Shown here: positions 1-6,581 of the stretch, in pieces
Layout of the letters: the number at the start of each line of letters is the position of its first letter
Position numbering within the stretch: position 1 is the first letter of the stretch
Source of the DNA: a bacterium ADurb.Bin374
GTDB lineage: Bacteria; Riflebacteria; Ozemobacteria; Ozemobacterales; Ozemobacteraceae
Assembly (NCBI GenBank): GCA_002068715.1
Contig: MWAR01000151.1
Location: forward strand, 1-10,797
Length of the DNA: 10,797 nt
Direction: 5' to 3'
The notes under the pieces: model-generated
Database searches by the model: none
Told to the model about the DNA's origin: nothing
What the model saw: only the letters and a program-made list of their open reading frames with translations
Translations under genes and position numbers: made by a program

Positions 1-354
1 CGCCTTGCGCTGACGGAAATACCGGCGGAAACAGGCTTCCTGCTCTGGCCGGTCGACCATCCGCTCGTGGCCGTTTCCACGCTCACAGCGCTTCTTGGGA
101 CGATCGGGGCCGAGTCCGGCAGGATCGTCGCGCCCTCGGATGGTGAACGGCGCGGCCACCCAAGCTATTTTCCGGCCTGGGCCCGCGAAGAACTGCTCTC
201 GGGCCCTCTCGACGCCGGCGCGAAACGCGTGCTGCAGAGTCACCCGGACCGGATCACCCACGTTCTGACGGACGATCCCTGGATCAAACGTAATCTCAAC
301 ACCCCGGAACTCCTTGCAGAAGCGGAAAAAGAGTTGGCCTTGTCCGGGAGATAG
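1..354 (+). CDS. MobA/MocA-like nucleotidyltransferase, C-terminal part (5' end outside window)
   Basis: The frame is open from base 1 and ends at TAG 352-354, giving 117 codons of a longer protein. The piece resembles the C-terminal half of the NTP_transf_3 (MobA/MocA) family, which transfers CMP or GMP to molybdopterin in molybdenum cofactor maturation. Visible marks are WPVDHPLV (residues 16-23, matching the family's metal-binding 'D.P.V' segment), a GHPSYFP stretch where relatives have 'GHP-hydrophobic-F', the DAGAKRVLQSHPDR segment, and a final 'DDP ... NTPELL' that matches the family's 'D.DTPEDL' end. The N-terminal nucleotide-binding loop lies upstream, so substrate (CTP, GTP or a sugar nucleotide) cannot be decided. 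A GTG at 67 is an internal codon, not the start. The family call is fairly secure; the exact enzyme is not. Confidence 0.75.
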   Translation, partial: RLALTEIPAETGFLLWPVDHPLVAVSTLTALLGTIGAESGRIVAPSDGERRGHPSYFPAWAREELLSGPLDAGAKRVLQSHPDRITHVLTDDPWIKRNLNTPELLAEAEKELALSGR

Positions 355-360
355 AACATC

Positions 361-480
361 CGACCTGCATGATGCAGGAAGTGGGCCGGCGGCGCCCGGA
401 TGGCGCAGTTCAGCCGGACCCGACCTGCACGATGCAGGAAGTGGGCCGGCGGCGCCCGGATGGCGCAGTTCAAGCGGAGT
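361..480. repeat. two tandem copies of a 60-bp dyad-containing unit
   Basis: Units 361-420 and 421-480 agree at 55 of 60 positions, differing at unit positions 10, 53, 54, 59 and 60. Each contains two inverted repeats. The first is CCTGCAT-G-ATGCAGG at 364-378; in unit 2 it is CCTGCAC-G-ATGCAGG at 424-438, which loses the innermost pair. The second is GCGCC-CGGAT-GGCGC at 392-406 and again at 452-466. The array starts 6 bases after the upstream stop codon. It could be a dispersed palindromic repeat (REP-like), a transcript-end structure without a T-run, or a binding-site pair. Confidence 0.9.
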
Positions 481-513
481 CGACTCATTCCCTTCCGGCC
501 AGAGAGAGTTTCA

Positions 514-542
514 TGGACGCTCCTTGGTGCTTGTGGTATATT
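514..542 (+). promoter_or_regulatory. candidate extended -10 promoter for the first operon
   Basis: TGG-TATATT (534-542) fits an extended -10 element (TGn followed by a five-of-six match to TATAAT). TGGACG (514-519), 17 bases upstream of the hexamer, matches four of six bases of the -35 consensus. Transcription would begin near 549, leaving a leader of about 100 bases before the ATG at 650. This is the only good sigma-70-like match seen in the 355-649 gap. The call is inferred from sequence alone. Confidence 0.4.
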
Positions 543-543
543 C

Positions 544-563
544 ACGGCATCGCAAACTGCCGT
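544..563. promoter_or_regulatory. 6-8-6 inverted repeat at the predicted transcription start
   Basis: ACGGCA (544-549), an 8-base spacer and TGCCGT (558-563) form a perfect dyad just downstream of the candidate -10 at 537-542. Because its left arm lies at or before the predicted start site, it suits a repressor operator better than an RNA hairpin. If transcription starts further upstream, it would instead be the first hairpin of a structured leader. Confidence 0.4.
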
Positions 564-565
564 AT

Positions 566-610
566 GTGCGTTCGCGCACCCGTGACCTTGGTTTCACCGT
601 CCCGGGACGG
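566..610 (+). promoter_or_regulatory. structured 5' leader: UUCG-loop hairpin plus 14-bp palindrome
   Basis: GTGCG-TTCG-CGCAC (566-579) would fold as a five-pair hairpin with a UUCG loop closed by G-C. CCGTCCCGGGACGG (597-610) is a perfect 14-bp palindrome: in RNA a five-pair stem with a CCGG loop, in DNA a possible dimer site. Both lie between the candidate promoter and the ribosome-binding site AGGAG at 638-642. No known riboswitch consensus was recognised. Confidence 0.4.
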
Positions 611-649
611 AGCGCAGGTGATCGATAACAGCAAGACAGGAGAACGCCA

Positions 650-847
650 ATGACGGGTCCGACAACACCAACCGCTCTTCCGAAATGTTTTGGCACGGAT
701 TATTTCGGCAAATGGAACCAGACGGGCATGACGTATGATTCGATGAAGATCGACAAGCCCGACCAGCAGCAGAAGTGTTGTGACTGTCAACTGTTCGAGC
801 GCTGCTACATGGTCAACGAGATCAAGCTGGCCCGGATTCGCCGCTGA
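650..847 (+). CDS. small Cys-rich protein, possible metal-binding, unknown function
   Basis: This 65-residue protein belongs to no family I recognise. ATG 650 is preceded by a strong ribosome-binding site, AGGAG at 638-642. Five cysteines are present: C13 in a KCFGTDY context, then C43, C44, C46 and C52 (CCDCQLFERC). C43/C44-x-C46-x5-C52 together with C13 could bind zinc or an Fe-S cluster; this is inferred from spacing only. The last 12 residues are basic (LARIRR end). There is no signal peptide or membrane segment, so it is probably cytoplasmic. Its stop is 33 bases before the pyrimidine phosphorylase ATG, so it is probably the first gene of that operon. The good ribosome-binding site and the operon position argue that it is real despite its size. 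Confidence 0.7.
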   Translation: MTGPTTPTALPKCFGTDYFGKWNQTGMTYDSMKIDKPDQQQKCCDCQLFERCYMVNEIKLARIRR

Positions 848-880
848 TCAGCCGGAATACGAGCAACCGAGGAGATCGAG

Positions 881-2188
881 ATGCGAGCCTATGACGTCAT
901 CAAGCGCAAGCGCGACGGAAAGAAACTGACCGCCGAGGAAGTGAAATTCGTCGTCGACGGTTTTGTGAACGGGAGCCTGCCGGACTACCAGATGTCCGCG
1001 TTCCTGATGGCCGTTTTCTTCAAGGGGATGGACGAGCAGGAAACCTTCTGGCTCACCGATTCCATGCGGCTGAGCGGCGATCTCATCGGGCTCGAGGGCA
1101 TCGAGGGCTTCACGGTCGACAAGCACTCGACCGGCGGCGTGGGCGACAAGACCAGCCTCGTGCTGGGTCCCGTGCTGGCCGCGCTCGGCCTCAAGGTCGC
1201 CAAGATGTCGGGGCGGGGTCTCGGCCACACCGGCGGCACGATCGACAAGCTCGAATCGATCAAGGGCTTCAGCTGCGACCTGCCTTCGCAGCGATTCATC
1301 GACGCCGTGAATAAAATAGGCGTAGCTATCGTCGGCCAGACGGGCAACCTCGTGCCGGCCGACAAGAAAATCTATGCCCTTCGCGACGTCACGGCGACCG
1401 TCGATTCGATCCCGCTGATCGCGGCCTCGATCATGTCGAAGAAGCTCGCCGTGGCCAACCAGGGCCTCGTGCTCGACGTCAAGGTCGGCAGCGGCGCATT
1501 CATGAAGACGTTGCCCGACGCGCGCGAACTGGCGAAGACGATGGTCAAGATCGGCAAACAGGCCGGCCGCAAGGTCGCGGCGGTGCTGTCCAACATGGAC
1601 GAACCGCTCGGCCGCATGATCGGGAACGCCCTCGAAGTGAAGGAAGCGATCGACACCCTGCGCGGGAAGGGGCCCGCCGACCTGGTCGAACTGGTCAAGG
1701 CCCTGGCGCGCGAGGCGCTGCTCATGGCTCCCGGCTCGAAGCTGACGCAGGCGGAAGCCGGAGCGAAGGTTGCCGACGTTCTCTCATCGGGCGCGGCGTT
1801 CGCCAAGTTCGTCGAGATGGTGAAGATGCAGGGCGGCGACGCCTCGCTGATCGAGCATCCCGAGAAGCTGCCGACCGCAAAGAAGATCGTCCCGCTCGCC
1901 TCGGACCGCGACGGCCATGTCGCCGCGATCGAGTGCGAGGAGATCGGTCTCGCGGCGATGATGCTCGGCGCGGGTCGCGAAACCAAGGAGTCGAAGATCG
2001 ACATGGCGGTCGGCCTCGAACTGGTCAAGCATGTCGGCGACAGCGTCAAAAAGGGCGAGCCACTCGCCCAGGTCCACATCGACCCCGATCGCGACAACAC
2101 GAAAGCGCTCGAGCGGCTCCGCGCCGCGTTCCGCCTCGAATCGAAGCCGGTCCAGCCGCAGTCACTGGTTCTCGACATCGTTTCCTGA
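881..2188 (+). CDS. pdp: pyrimidine-nucleoside phosphorylase / thymidine phosphorylase
   Basis: This cytoplasmic enzyme splits thymidine, deoxyuridine or uridine with phosphate into the free base and (deoxy)ribose-1-phosphate, in pyrimidine salvage. The 435 residues equal the length of Bacillus-type Pdp. KHSTGGVGDKTS (81-92) forms the phosphate site, and SGRGLGHTGGTIDKLE (110-125) is the family signature. H82, R168, S183 and K187 line up with H85, R171, S186 and K190 of E. coli DeoA, so the active site looks intact. The alpha domain is followed by the C-terminal alpha/beta domain (from about 340), with the typical 'A.....G.P......' segment near VKKGEPLAQVH. ATG 881 has GAGGAG at 869-874. The gene follows the Cys-rich protein by 33 bases and precedes the dGTPase gene closely. 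Whether it prefers thymidine (DeoA) or accepts uridine too (Pdp) cannot be settled from sequence; overall similarity favours Pdp. Confidence 0.93.
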   Translation: MRAYDVIKRKRDGKKLTAEEVKFVVDGFVNGSLPDYQMSAFLMAVFFKGMDEQETFWLTDSMRLSGDLIGLEGIEGFTVDKHSTGGVGDKTSLVLGPVLAALGLKVAKMSGRGLGHTGGTIDKLESIKGFSCDLPSQRFIDAVNKIGVAIVGQTGNLVPADKKIYALRDVTATVDSIPLIAASIMSKKLAVANQGLVLDVKVGSGAFMKTLPDARELAKTMVKIGKQAGRKVAAVLSNMDEPLGRMIGNALEVKEAIDTLRGKGPADLVELVKALAREALLMAPGSKLTQAEAGAKVADVLSSGAAFAKFVEMVKMQGGDASLIEHPEKLPTAKKIVPLASDRDGHVAAIECEEIGLAAMMLGAGRETKESKIDMAVGLELVKHVGDSVKKGEPLAQVHIDPDRDNTKALERLRAAFRLESKPVQPQSLVLDIVS

Positions 2189-2218
2189 CGTTTCTTGAAG
2201 GCCGTTTTCAAACAAGGC

Positions 2219-3319
2219 ATGATCCACAGCCCGATCCACGACGACTCGATCCGCTGCCAGATGGAGGAGCAGGAGGCCCGGACCCTCGGTCCGCGCGCCT
2301 GTCTCGCCCGCAACAGCCGCGGACGCGCCGTTCCGGAACAGGAGTGCTTCATGCGGACCTGCTTCCAGCGGGATACCGATCGGATCATCCACAGCGAGTC
2401 GTTCCGCCGGCTCAAGCACAAGACGCAGGTATTTCTTTCTCCCACGAACGACCATTTCCGGACCCGCCTGACACACACGCTCGAGGTCGTCGGCATCGCG
2501 CGCAGCATTGCTCGCGGCCTGCGTCTCAACGAGAATCTGACCGAGGCGATCGCGTTCGGCCACGACCTCGGCCACACCCCCTTCGGCCACGCGGGCGAAC
2601 AGGTGCTGGCAGAGATCAGCGAGACCGGCTTTCACCATGCATCGCACAGCGTGCGTGTGGTGACCGTTCTCGAGAAGAACGGCGCGGGTCTGAACCTGAC
2701 GGCGGAAGTCGTCGACGGCATCGGCAAACACAGCAAGGGGCGCAAGGGTTCCCTCGTCCTCAACGGCCCTGAGGCCCCACTCACCCTGGAGGCGCAGATC
2801 GTCCGTCTTTCGGATCTCGTTGCATATATAAACCATGATATAGACGACGCGATCCGCGCCGGAGTCATCCGGAGCGAAGACCTTCCGCCGGACCCCGTCA
2901 ATCTCCTCGGAGAACGTCATTCGGTCCGCATTCACACGATGGTGAAGGATATCATCGCGTCGAGCGCCGACACCGAGGGCATCACCATGAGTCCGGTCGT
3001 CGCCGATGCCACCGAACAGCTCCGCGAGTTTCTCTACTCGAAGGTGTATCCCCGCCCCGGCATCGATTCCGCCGTCGAGAAGTCCAAGGAGCTGCTCAGA
3101 CAGATGGCGCACTGGTTCCTGTCGCATCCCGAGGATCTCCATGCGCGGCTCAAGCACCAGCCGCCGGCCAATCAGTCCCTGAAACGGACGCTCGTAGATT
3201 ATCTGGCCGGCATGACCGACGAGTATGCGATCAGCCTCTTCCAGGACCTGTTCGTTCCGCATTTCCAGCTCGACACGAGTCTTGCGCCTTCCGGCGACAA
3301 AGTGATCGGCCGACCATGA
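2219..3319 (+). CDS. dgt: dGTPase-family HD-domain triphosphohydrolase
   Basis: The family hydrolyses dNTPs, classically dGTP, to the deoxynucleoside and tripolyphosphate, which controls dNTP pools. From ATG 2219 the protein has 366 residues. The four HD-domain metal ligands are present: H86 in RLTHTLEV, H115-D116 in [15 protein letters not shown], and D199 in [10 protein letters not shown]. The N-terminal 'SRGR..PE' and '[24 protein letters not shown]' segments are typical of the short dGTPase-like class. The start is uncertain: an in-frame TTG at 2195 adds 8 residues and ATG 2261 removes 14; none has a good ribosome-binding site, which suggests coupling to the upstream gene that stops at 2188. 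Its TGA overlaps the chemoreceptor ATG (ATGA, 3316-3319). Substrate preference among dNTPs is unknown. Rare A/T-ending codons cluster at 2822-2842. Confidence 0.92.
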   Translation: MIHSPIHDDSIRCQMEEQEARTLGPRACLARNSRGRAVPEQECFMRTCFQRDTDRIIHSESFRRLKHKTQVFLSPTNDHFRTRLTHTLEVVGIARSIARGLRLNENLTEAIAFGHDLGHTPFGHAGEQVLAEISETGFHHASHSVRVVTVLEKNGAGLNLTAEVVDGIGKHSKGRKGSLVLNGPEAPLTLEAQIVRLSDLVAYINHDIDDAIRAGVIRSEDLPPDPVNLLGERHSVRIHTMVKDIIASSADTEGITMSPVVADATEQLREFLYSKVYPRPGIDSAVEKSKELLRQMAHWFLSHPEDLHARLKHQPPANQSLKRTLVDYLAGMTDEYAISLFQDLFVPHFQLDTSLAPSGDKVIGRP

Positions 3320-5040
3320 AGAACTTTTCCATCAGCCGGAAGATCCTCGGAGGATTTCTCTTCATCCTCGTCATCTTCATCGCCGTCGTATTTTCCTCGG
3401 GCTTTCTTCTCCAGCGGTTGCGCAATATAGTCGACCAGTTGCAGGGCGGTCAGATCCCCGTCATGGCGAAGACCCAGGAGTGGACGGGCGACGTGGTCGT
3501 CGCCGGGCTGGCCTTTCTGCAGATCGGGCACACGGGCCAGGACCCGGAAATGGTGAAGACGTTCAAGGATGCTCGCGAGCGGGCGGTACAAGGGGCGGAC
3601 GCGATCAGGGATCTCGTTTCGCAGAAGCTCGACAGCTCCGCCGGGCCGGTTCTGGTCTTCACCGAAGAGGCTTTCAAAAGCATGTCGCAGGTATTCGAGC
3701 TTGCGGATGCCATGTTCCAGGAGCCCCTCCCCCTGGCCCCAGCCAGCTTCACCGCTGTTTCCTTCGCCGTTCGCGAGCAGCTCGAAGCGGTCCAGGTCTC
3801 GACGAAAAAAATCGGCGACTATTTCGGCGTAACCGAAGCAAGCCGGGTCAAGCTCGAACTGAAAACCGTCTTCGCGGCTCTCGATTGGCTGAAATGGATC
3901 CTTCCCGCCTTCATCATCCTGTTCGCCGTCGGGTTCACGTGGTTTATATCTACCGGTATATCAGTCCCGCTCGAGCGCATCATCAAGGCGATGGGAGAAG
4001 CGGAGCAGGGCATGCTCGAAACACGTCTCGACATCAACACACGCGACGAGTTCCAGCGGCTCGCCGAGAGTTTCAATCGCATGCTGGGCGGCATCTGTCA
4101 CATGATCTCGAAGGTTCTCAGCACCAGCAACGATCTTGCGACCAGTTCGCAACAGCTGAGTTCGGCCTCCGTCGAATCGGCGGCCACGCTGCTCGACATT
4201 TCCAAGAACGTGAACGAGATCAACACGTCGGCCGTCGAGGTCGCCGGGAATCTCGAAACGACGTCGACCTCGGTCGAGCATTTCGCCCTTTCGGCGCAGC
4301 AGGTCGCCCAGCTCGCCGAGACGGCCGTCATCTCGGCCAACACCACCTCTGAAGCGGCCGAAAAAGGCGGTGGCACGGTTAAGAAGTCCGTCGAGATGAT
4401 CGGACGCGTCAAGGAGTCCGTCGATGTCGCAACCCAGGTCATCCTCGATCTGAACACGGCATCTCAGCAGATCAACGAGATCGTGAACACGATCACGGCG
4501 ATCGCAAGCCAGACGAACCTGCTGGCCCTGAACGCCGCGATCGAAGCTGCCCGCGCCGGCGAGCAGGGCAAAGGCTTCACTGTCGTCGCCGAAGAGGTCC
4601 GGAAACTGGCCGAGGAGTCGGCTGAAGCCGCCGAGGCCATCGGAACACGGATCGAGAATATCCTGAACAAGACGCAGAATGCCGCCGATTCGATGCAGAT
4701 GGGACGAAGCCGTGTCGACGAAGGGATCAAGGTCATCCGGGACGTGAGCCTGAGCCTTGACAATATCATCGACAATATCAACGACGTGAACCGGAAGATT
4801 CGCGACATCAGCAAGATTTCAGCCGAACAGTCCCAGAACTCCGTCCTGATGAGCCGGACTGTCGAGGACATCACCAAGCTGACGAAAGCGACGTCGGAAC
4901 GCACCGGCATCGTCGCGACATCCGTCGAACAGCAGACGACGACCGTCTCTCAGATTTCGAGTTCGACCGAGGACCTGGCGCGTCTCGCGGATGAGCTCCA
5001 CTCGCTGGTCTCGCGGTTCACTATCACCACGAAGCGTTGA
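3316..5040 (+). CDS. methyl-accepting chemotaxis protein (transmembrane chemoreceptor)
   Basis: This 574-residue inner-membrane receptor passes ligand signals to CheA/CheW. The order is: TM1 (about 9-31), an extracytoplasmic, probably helical ligand domain of about 160 residues (32-189), TM2 (about 190-214), HAMP (about 214-265, containing a PLERI start and [13 protein letters not shown]) and the coiled-coil signalling domain. The hairpin tip, [20 protein letters not shown] and [15 protein letters not shown] (396-433), is almost canonical. Flanking Q/E/S/A-rich helices are possible methylation regions. No CheR-tethering pentapeptide is seen; the protein ends [11 protein letters not shown] 3316 overlaps the dGTPase stop by four bases, so translation is probably coupled. 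Position behind two nucleotide-metabolism genes hints at a nucleoside or base ligand, but the ligand domain itself gives no proof. No che genes are in the window. Confidence 0.95.
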   Translation: MKNFSISRKILGGFLFILVIFIAVVFSSGFLLQRLRNIVDQLQGGQIPVMAKTQEWTGDVVVAGLAFLQIGHTGQDPEMVKTFKDARERAVQGADAIRDLVSQKLDSSAGPVLVFTEEAFKSMSQVFELADAMFQEPLPLAPASFTAVSFAVREQLEAVQVSTKKIGDYFGVTEASRVKLELKTVFAALDWLKWILPAFIILFAVGFTWFISTGISVPLERIIKAMGEAEQGMLETRLDINTRDEFQRLAESFNRMLGGICHMISKVLSTSNDLATSSQQLSSASVESAATLLDISKNVNEINTSAVEVAGNLETTSTSVEHFALSAQQVAQLAETAVISANTTSEAAEKGGGTVKKSVEMIGRVKESVDVATQVILDLNTASQQINEIVNTITAIASQTNLLALNAAIEAARAGEQGKGFTVVAEEVRKLAEESAEAAEAIGTRIENILNKTQNAADSMQMGRSRVDEGIKVIRDVSLSLDNIIDNINDVNRKIRDISKISAEQSQNSVLMSRTVEDITKLTKATSERTGIVATSVEQQTTTVSQISSSTEDLARLADELHSLVSRFTITTKR

Positions 5041-5068
5041 GCCGGAGCGAAAGTTGGGAGCCGGCTTA
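5038..5068. terminator. weak dyad joining the stop codons of two convergent genes
   Basis: TGAGCCGG (5038-5045) can pair with CCGGCTTA (5061-5068), giving eight pairs including one G-U, with a 15-base loop. The stem contains the TGA of the chemoreceptor gene and the TTA (stop TAA on the minus strand) of the converging membrane-protein gene. It has no T-run on either side, so it is at best a weak bidirectional terminator or a coincidence. Confidence 0.25.
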
Positions 5069-5431
5069 CTGGAAGCCGCAGGACCACATCAGGGCAGGGA
5101 AAACGAGTGCCCAGGCGGCGAGCAGGCAAATGGCCGCCGCGACGCGCTTCCCGAAAGGCTGGAGGGCGGACTCGGAGATGGTCCAGTAGTAGGCGGCCCA
5201 GGCGAGTGCGCCGGAGAGGGCCAGACCTGTCAGGTCCCACAGGGCGCCGTACGCGAGCCAGCGCATCAGGGAGTTGAGGAACGCCCCGCACAGATACACC
5301 GTGACGAGCAGACAGATCCAGCCGCCAGCCCACATTTCATCGTATCCGCGCGCATCGCCGGGCCTCGTTGCAGAGGCCTCTGCGGCCGGCGAAGGAATTG
5401 AAACCGTCGATTCAACGGAAGATTGCATCAT
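5066..5431 (-). CDS. small three-helix membrane protein, unknown function
   Basis: The 121-residue protein begins with about 35 polar residues rich in S, P and A, followed by three hydrophobic segments at roughly 37-59, 62-84 and 95-117. That predicts an integral membrane protein with a short cytoplasmic or external tail. No family is recognised. The start chosen is ATG at 5431-5429 (a second ATG follows at once), because a good promoter, TTGAAG-17-TATACT, places the transcription start at about that base, so the message may be leaderless. An upstream in-frame TTG at 5467 would sit inside that -35 and is unlikely. The gene converges with the chemoreceptor (25 bases between stops) and is divergent from the TPR operon. 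Its Trp/Tyr-rich helices and dedicated promoter argue that it is genuine. Confidence 0.65.
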   Translation of the reverse strand: MMQSSVESTVSIPSPAAEASATRPGDARGYDEMWAGGWICLLVTVYLCGAFLNSLMRWLAYGALWDLTGLALSGALAWAAYYWTISESALQPFGKRVAAAICLLAAWALVFPALMWSCGFQ

Positions 5432-5438
5432 GGGGAAG

Positions 5439-5467
5439 AGTATACCGGCTTTTTCGCCAGTCTTCAA
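5439..5467 (-). promoter_or_regulatory. minus-strand promoter for the small membrane protein
   Basis: Read on the minus strand, TTGAAG (5467-5462) is followed after exactly 17 bases by TATACT (5444-5439), four of six and five of six matches to the sigma-70 hexamers. The ATG at 5431 begins seven bases after the -10, so transcription may start on the A of the start codon. Confidence 0.6.
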
Positions 5468-5490
5468 GCCGGCCGCACGGCGTTCGATGT

Positions 5491-5519
5491 TTGCGCGGGC
5501 AGAACGGATCGACTATAAT
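5491..5519 (+). promoter_or_regulatory. promoter of the TPR-GGDEF-ferritin-asr operon
   Basis: TTGCGC (5491-5496), a 17-base spacer and a perfect TATAAT (5514-5519) precede the TPR gene. Transcription would start near 5526, about 20 bases before the ATG at 5547. Its -35 lies 23 bases from the -35 of the divergent minus-strand promoter, so one regulator bound between them could affect both. Confidence 0.65.
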
Positions 5520-5535
5520 ACCTCCCGTAACCGAC

Positions 5536-5543
5536 AAGGGGAG
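5536..5543 (+). promoter_or_regulatory. ribosome-binding site that fixes the TPR gene start
   Basis: AAGGGGAG lies three bases before ATG 5547 and downstream of the perfect TATAAT at 5514-5519. It supports this start over in-frame upstream codons, which would lie before the promoter and opposite the divergent gene. Confidence 0.7.
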
Positions 5544-5546
5544 ATC

Positions 5547-6581
5547 ATGGCAGACCGAAACGCGACATACGCCCAGCGCTATTACGAGGCCGCGATGGAT
5601 CATTTCGAACGCGGCCGCTACGACAAGGCGCTCGAGCACATCGAAAAAGCCATCGCGGCGCAGCCCAAGAACGCCGATTTTCACTCGACCAAAGGCGTGT
5701 TTCACCACAAGATGAACAATCTCACGGGTGCGATCGATGCCTATCGAAAAGCGATCGAACTCGAGCCGAAGCACGCGTTTTCACGATTCAATCTCGGCCT
5801 GATCTTCATGAAGATCGGGCGCGTGCAGGAAGCGATTCACGAATGGGACGCCGTCATCCGGGCGAATCCGCGGGACGTCGACGCCATCTTCAACATCGCC
5901 GTCGCGCTCGCCCAGATCGGCCGCCGCCGCGAGTCCATTCCGTTTTACGAAAAAGTCCTCCAGTTGAATCCGTCGCATGCCCAGGCCCATCAGAACCTCG
6001 GGATCATCTACCGCGACGAGCGGCAGTTCGCCAAGGCCAAACAGCATCTTCTCAAGCTGGGAGAGCTCGATTCAACGTATTCCGAAGTCGTCGATATAGA
6101 AGTGCGTCGCTGCGAGGAACAGGAGTTCCTCTTGAAGATTTCCTCCGCTGACCAGCCACAGATCGCCCGCGAGGTCGCCAAACGCGTGACGGAGTATCCG
6201 TCCGACATTCTCGCCGCTGCCCTCACGGCCATGATCGACGGCGATTTCGCCCAGGCCCTCTCGCTCGCGGACAAGGTGCTGTCCGTCGTTCCGGGCGAAC
6301 TGCAGGCGCAGATCGTCAAGGGGCAGGCCCTCGGTTTCCTCGGACAGAGCGATGAAGCGATCGCTCTCTTCACCTCGGTCATCGCGGAACATCCCGATTC
6401 GGCCGAAGCATCATTCCAGCTCGGGAACCTCTACCTGACGCTTGACCGGCTCAAAGACGCCCTCGGAGCCTTCGAACGGGTCAGACGGATCGAACCGTCC
6501 TTCCCTTCAATAGATGAGAATATTCAATCTCTGAAGGCCCGGCTGGGAATGTATTCCGGGGAACCGGAGAACAAATCATGA
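5547..6581 (+). CDS. tetratricopeptide-repeat protein, eight TPRs
   Basis: The 344-residue protein is almost wholly TPR helical hairpins, which bind partner proteins. Five repeats run from about 8 to 177 in 34-residue steps, each with the 'G/A at 8, A at 20, P at 32' pattern (for example GRYDKALEHIEKAIAAQP and NLTGAIDAYRKAIELEP). A less regular linker follows at 178-218, then three more repeats at about 219-319. No signal peptide, membrane segment or catalytic domain is visible, so it is probably a cytoplasmic scaffold. ATG 5547 is chosen from the ribosome-binding site and promoter. The stop overlaps the GGDEF gene start (ATGA, 6578-6581), so the two products are probably made together and may interact. 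Partner and process are unknown. Rare codons cluster at 6507-6530. Confidence 0.9.
   Translation: MADRNATYAQRYYEAAMDHFERGRYDKALEHIEKAIAAQPKNADFHSTKGVFHHKMNNLTGAIDAYRKAIELEPKHAFSRFNLGLIFMKIGRVQEAIHEWDAVIRANPRDVDAIFNIAVALAQIGRRRESIPFYEKVLQLNPSHAQAHQNLGIIYRDERQFAKAKQHLLKLGELDSTYSEVVDIEVRRCEEQEFLLKISSADQPQIAREVAKRVTEYPSDILAAALTAMIDGDFAQALSLADKVLSVVPGELQAQIVKGQALGFLGQSDEAIALFTSVIAEHPDSAEASFQLGNLYLTLDRLKDALGAFERVRRIEPSFPSIDENIQSLKARLGMYSGEPENKS

Noticed and set aside
361..480. CRISPR or phage attachment repeat
   Set aside because: Only two directly abutting units exist, without unique spacers, cas genes, an integrase or a tRNA.
541..649. c-di-GMP (GEMM) or other known riboswitch in the leader
   Set aside because: A GCAAA string in the 550-557 loop prompted the check, but the GEMM core strands and paired helices are not there, and the diguanylate cyclase is in a different operon.
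240..653. Overlapping reading frames on both strands across the repeat region
   Set aside because: They arise from the duplicated GC-rich 60-bp units, which are a multiple of three long, giving repeated peptides in several frames. None has a convincing ribosome-binding site or family match.
1372..3262. Long antisense frames opposite pdp and dgt
   Set aside because: Such frames are common opposite GC-rich genes with strong third-position bias. The peptides are Arg/Ala/Ser-rich and lack recognisable domains, while the plus strand encodes full conserved enzymes.
5274..5546. N-terminal extension of the TPR protein to an upstream in-frame ATG
   Set aside because: The extension precedes the perfect TATAAT at 5514-5519, runs opposite the divergent membrane-protein gene and has no TPR pattern. 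ATG 5547 has its own ribosome-binding site.
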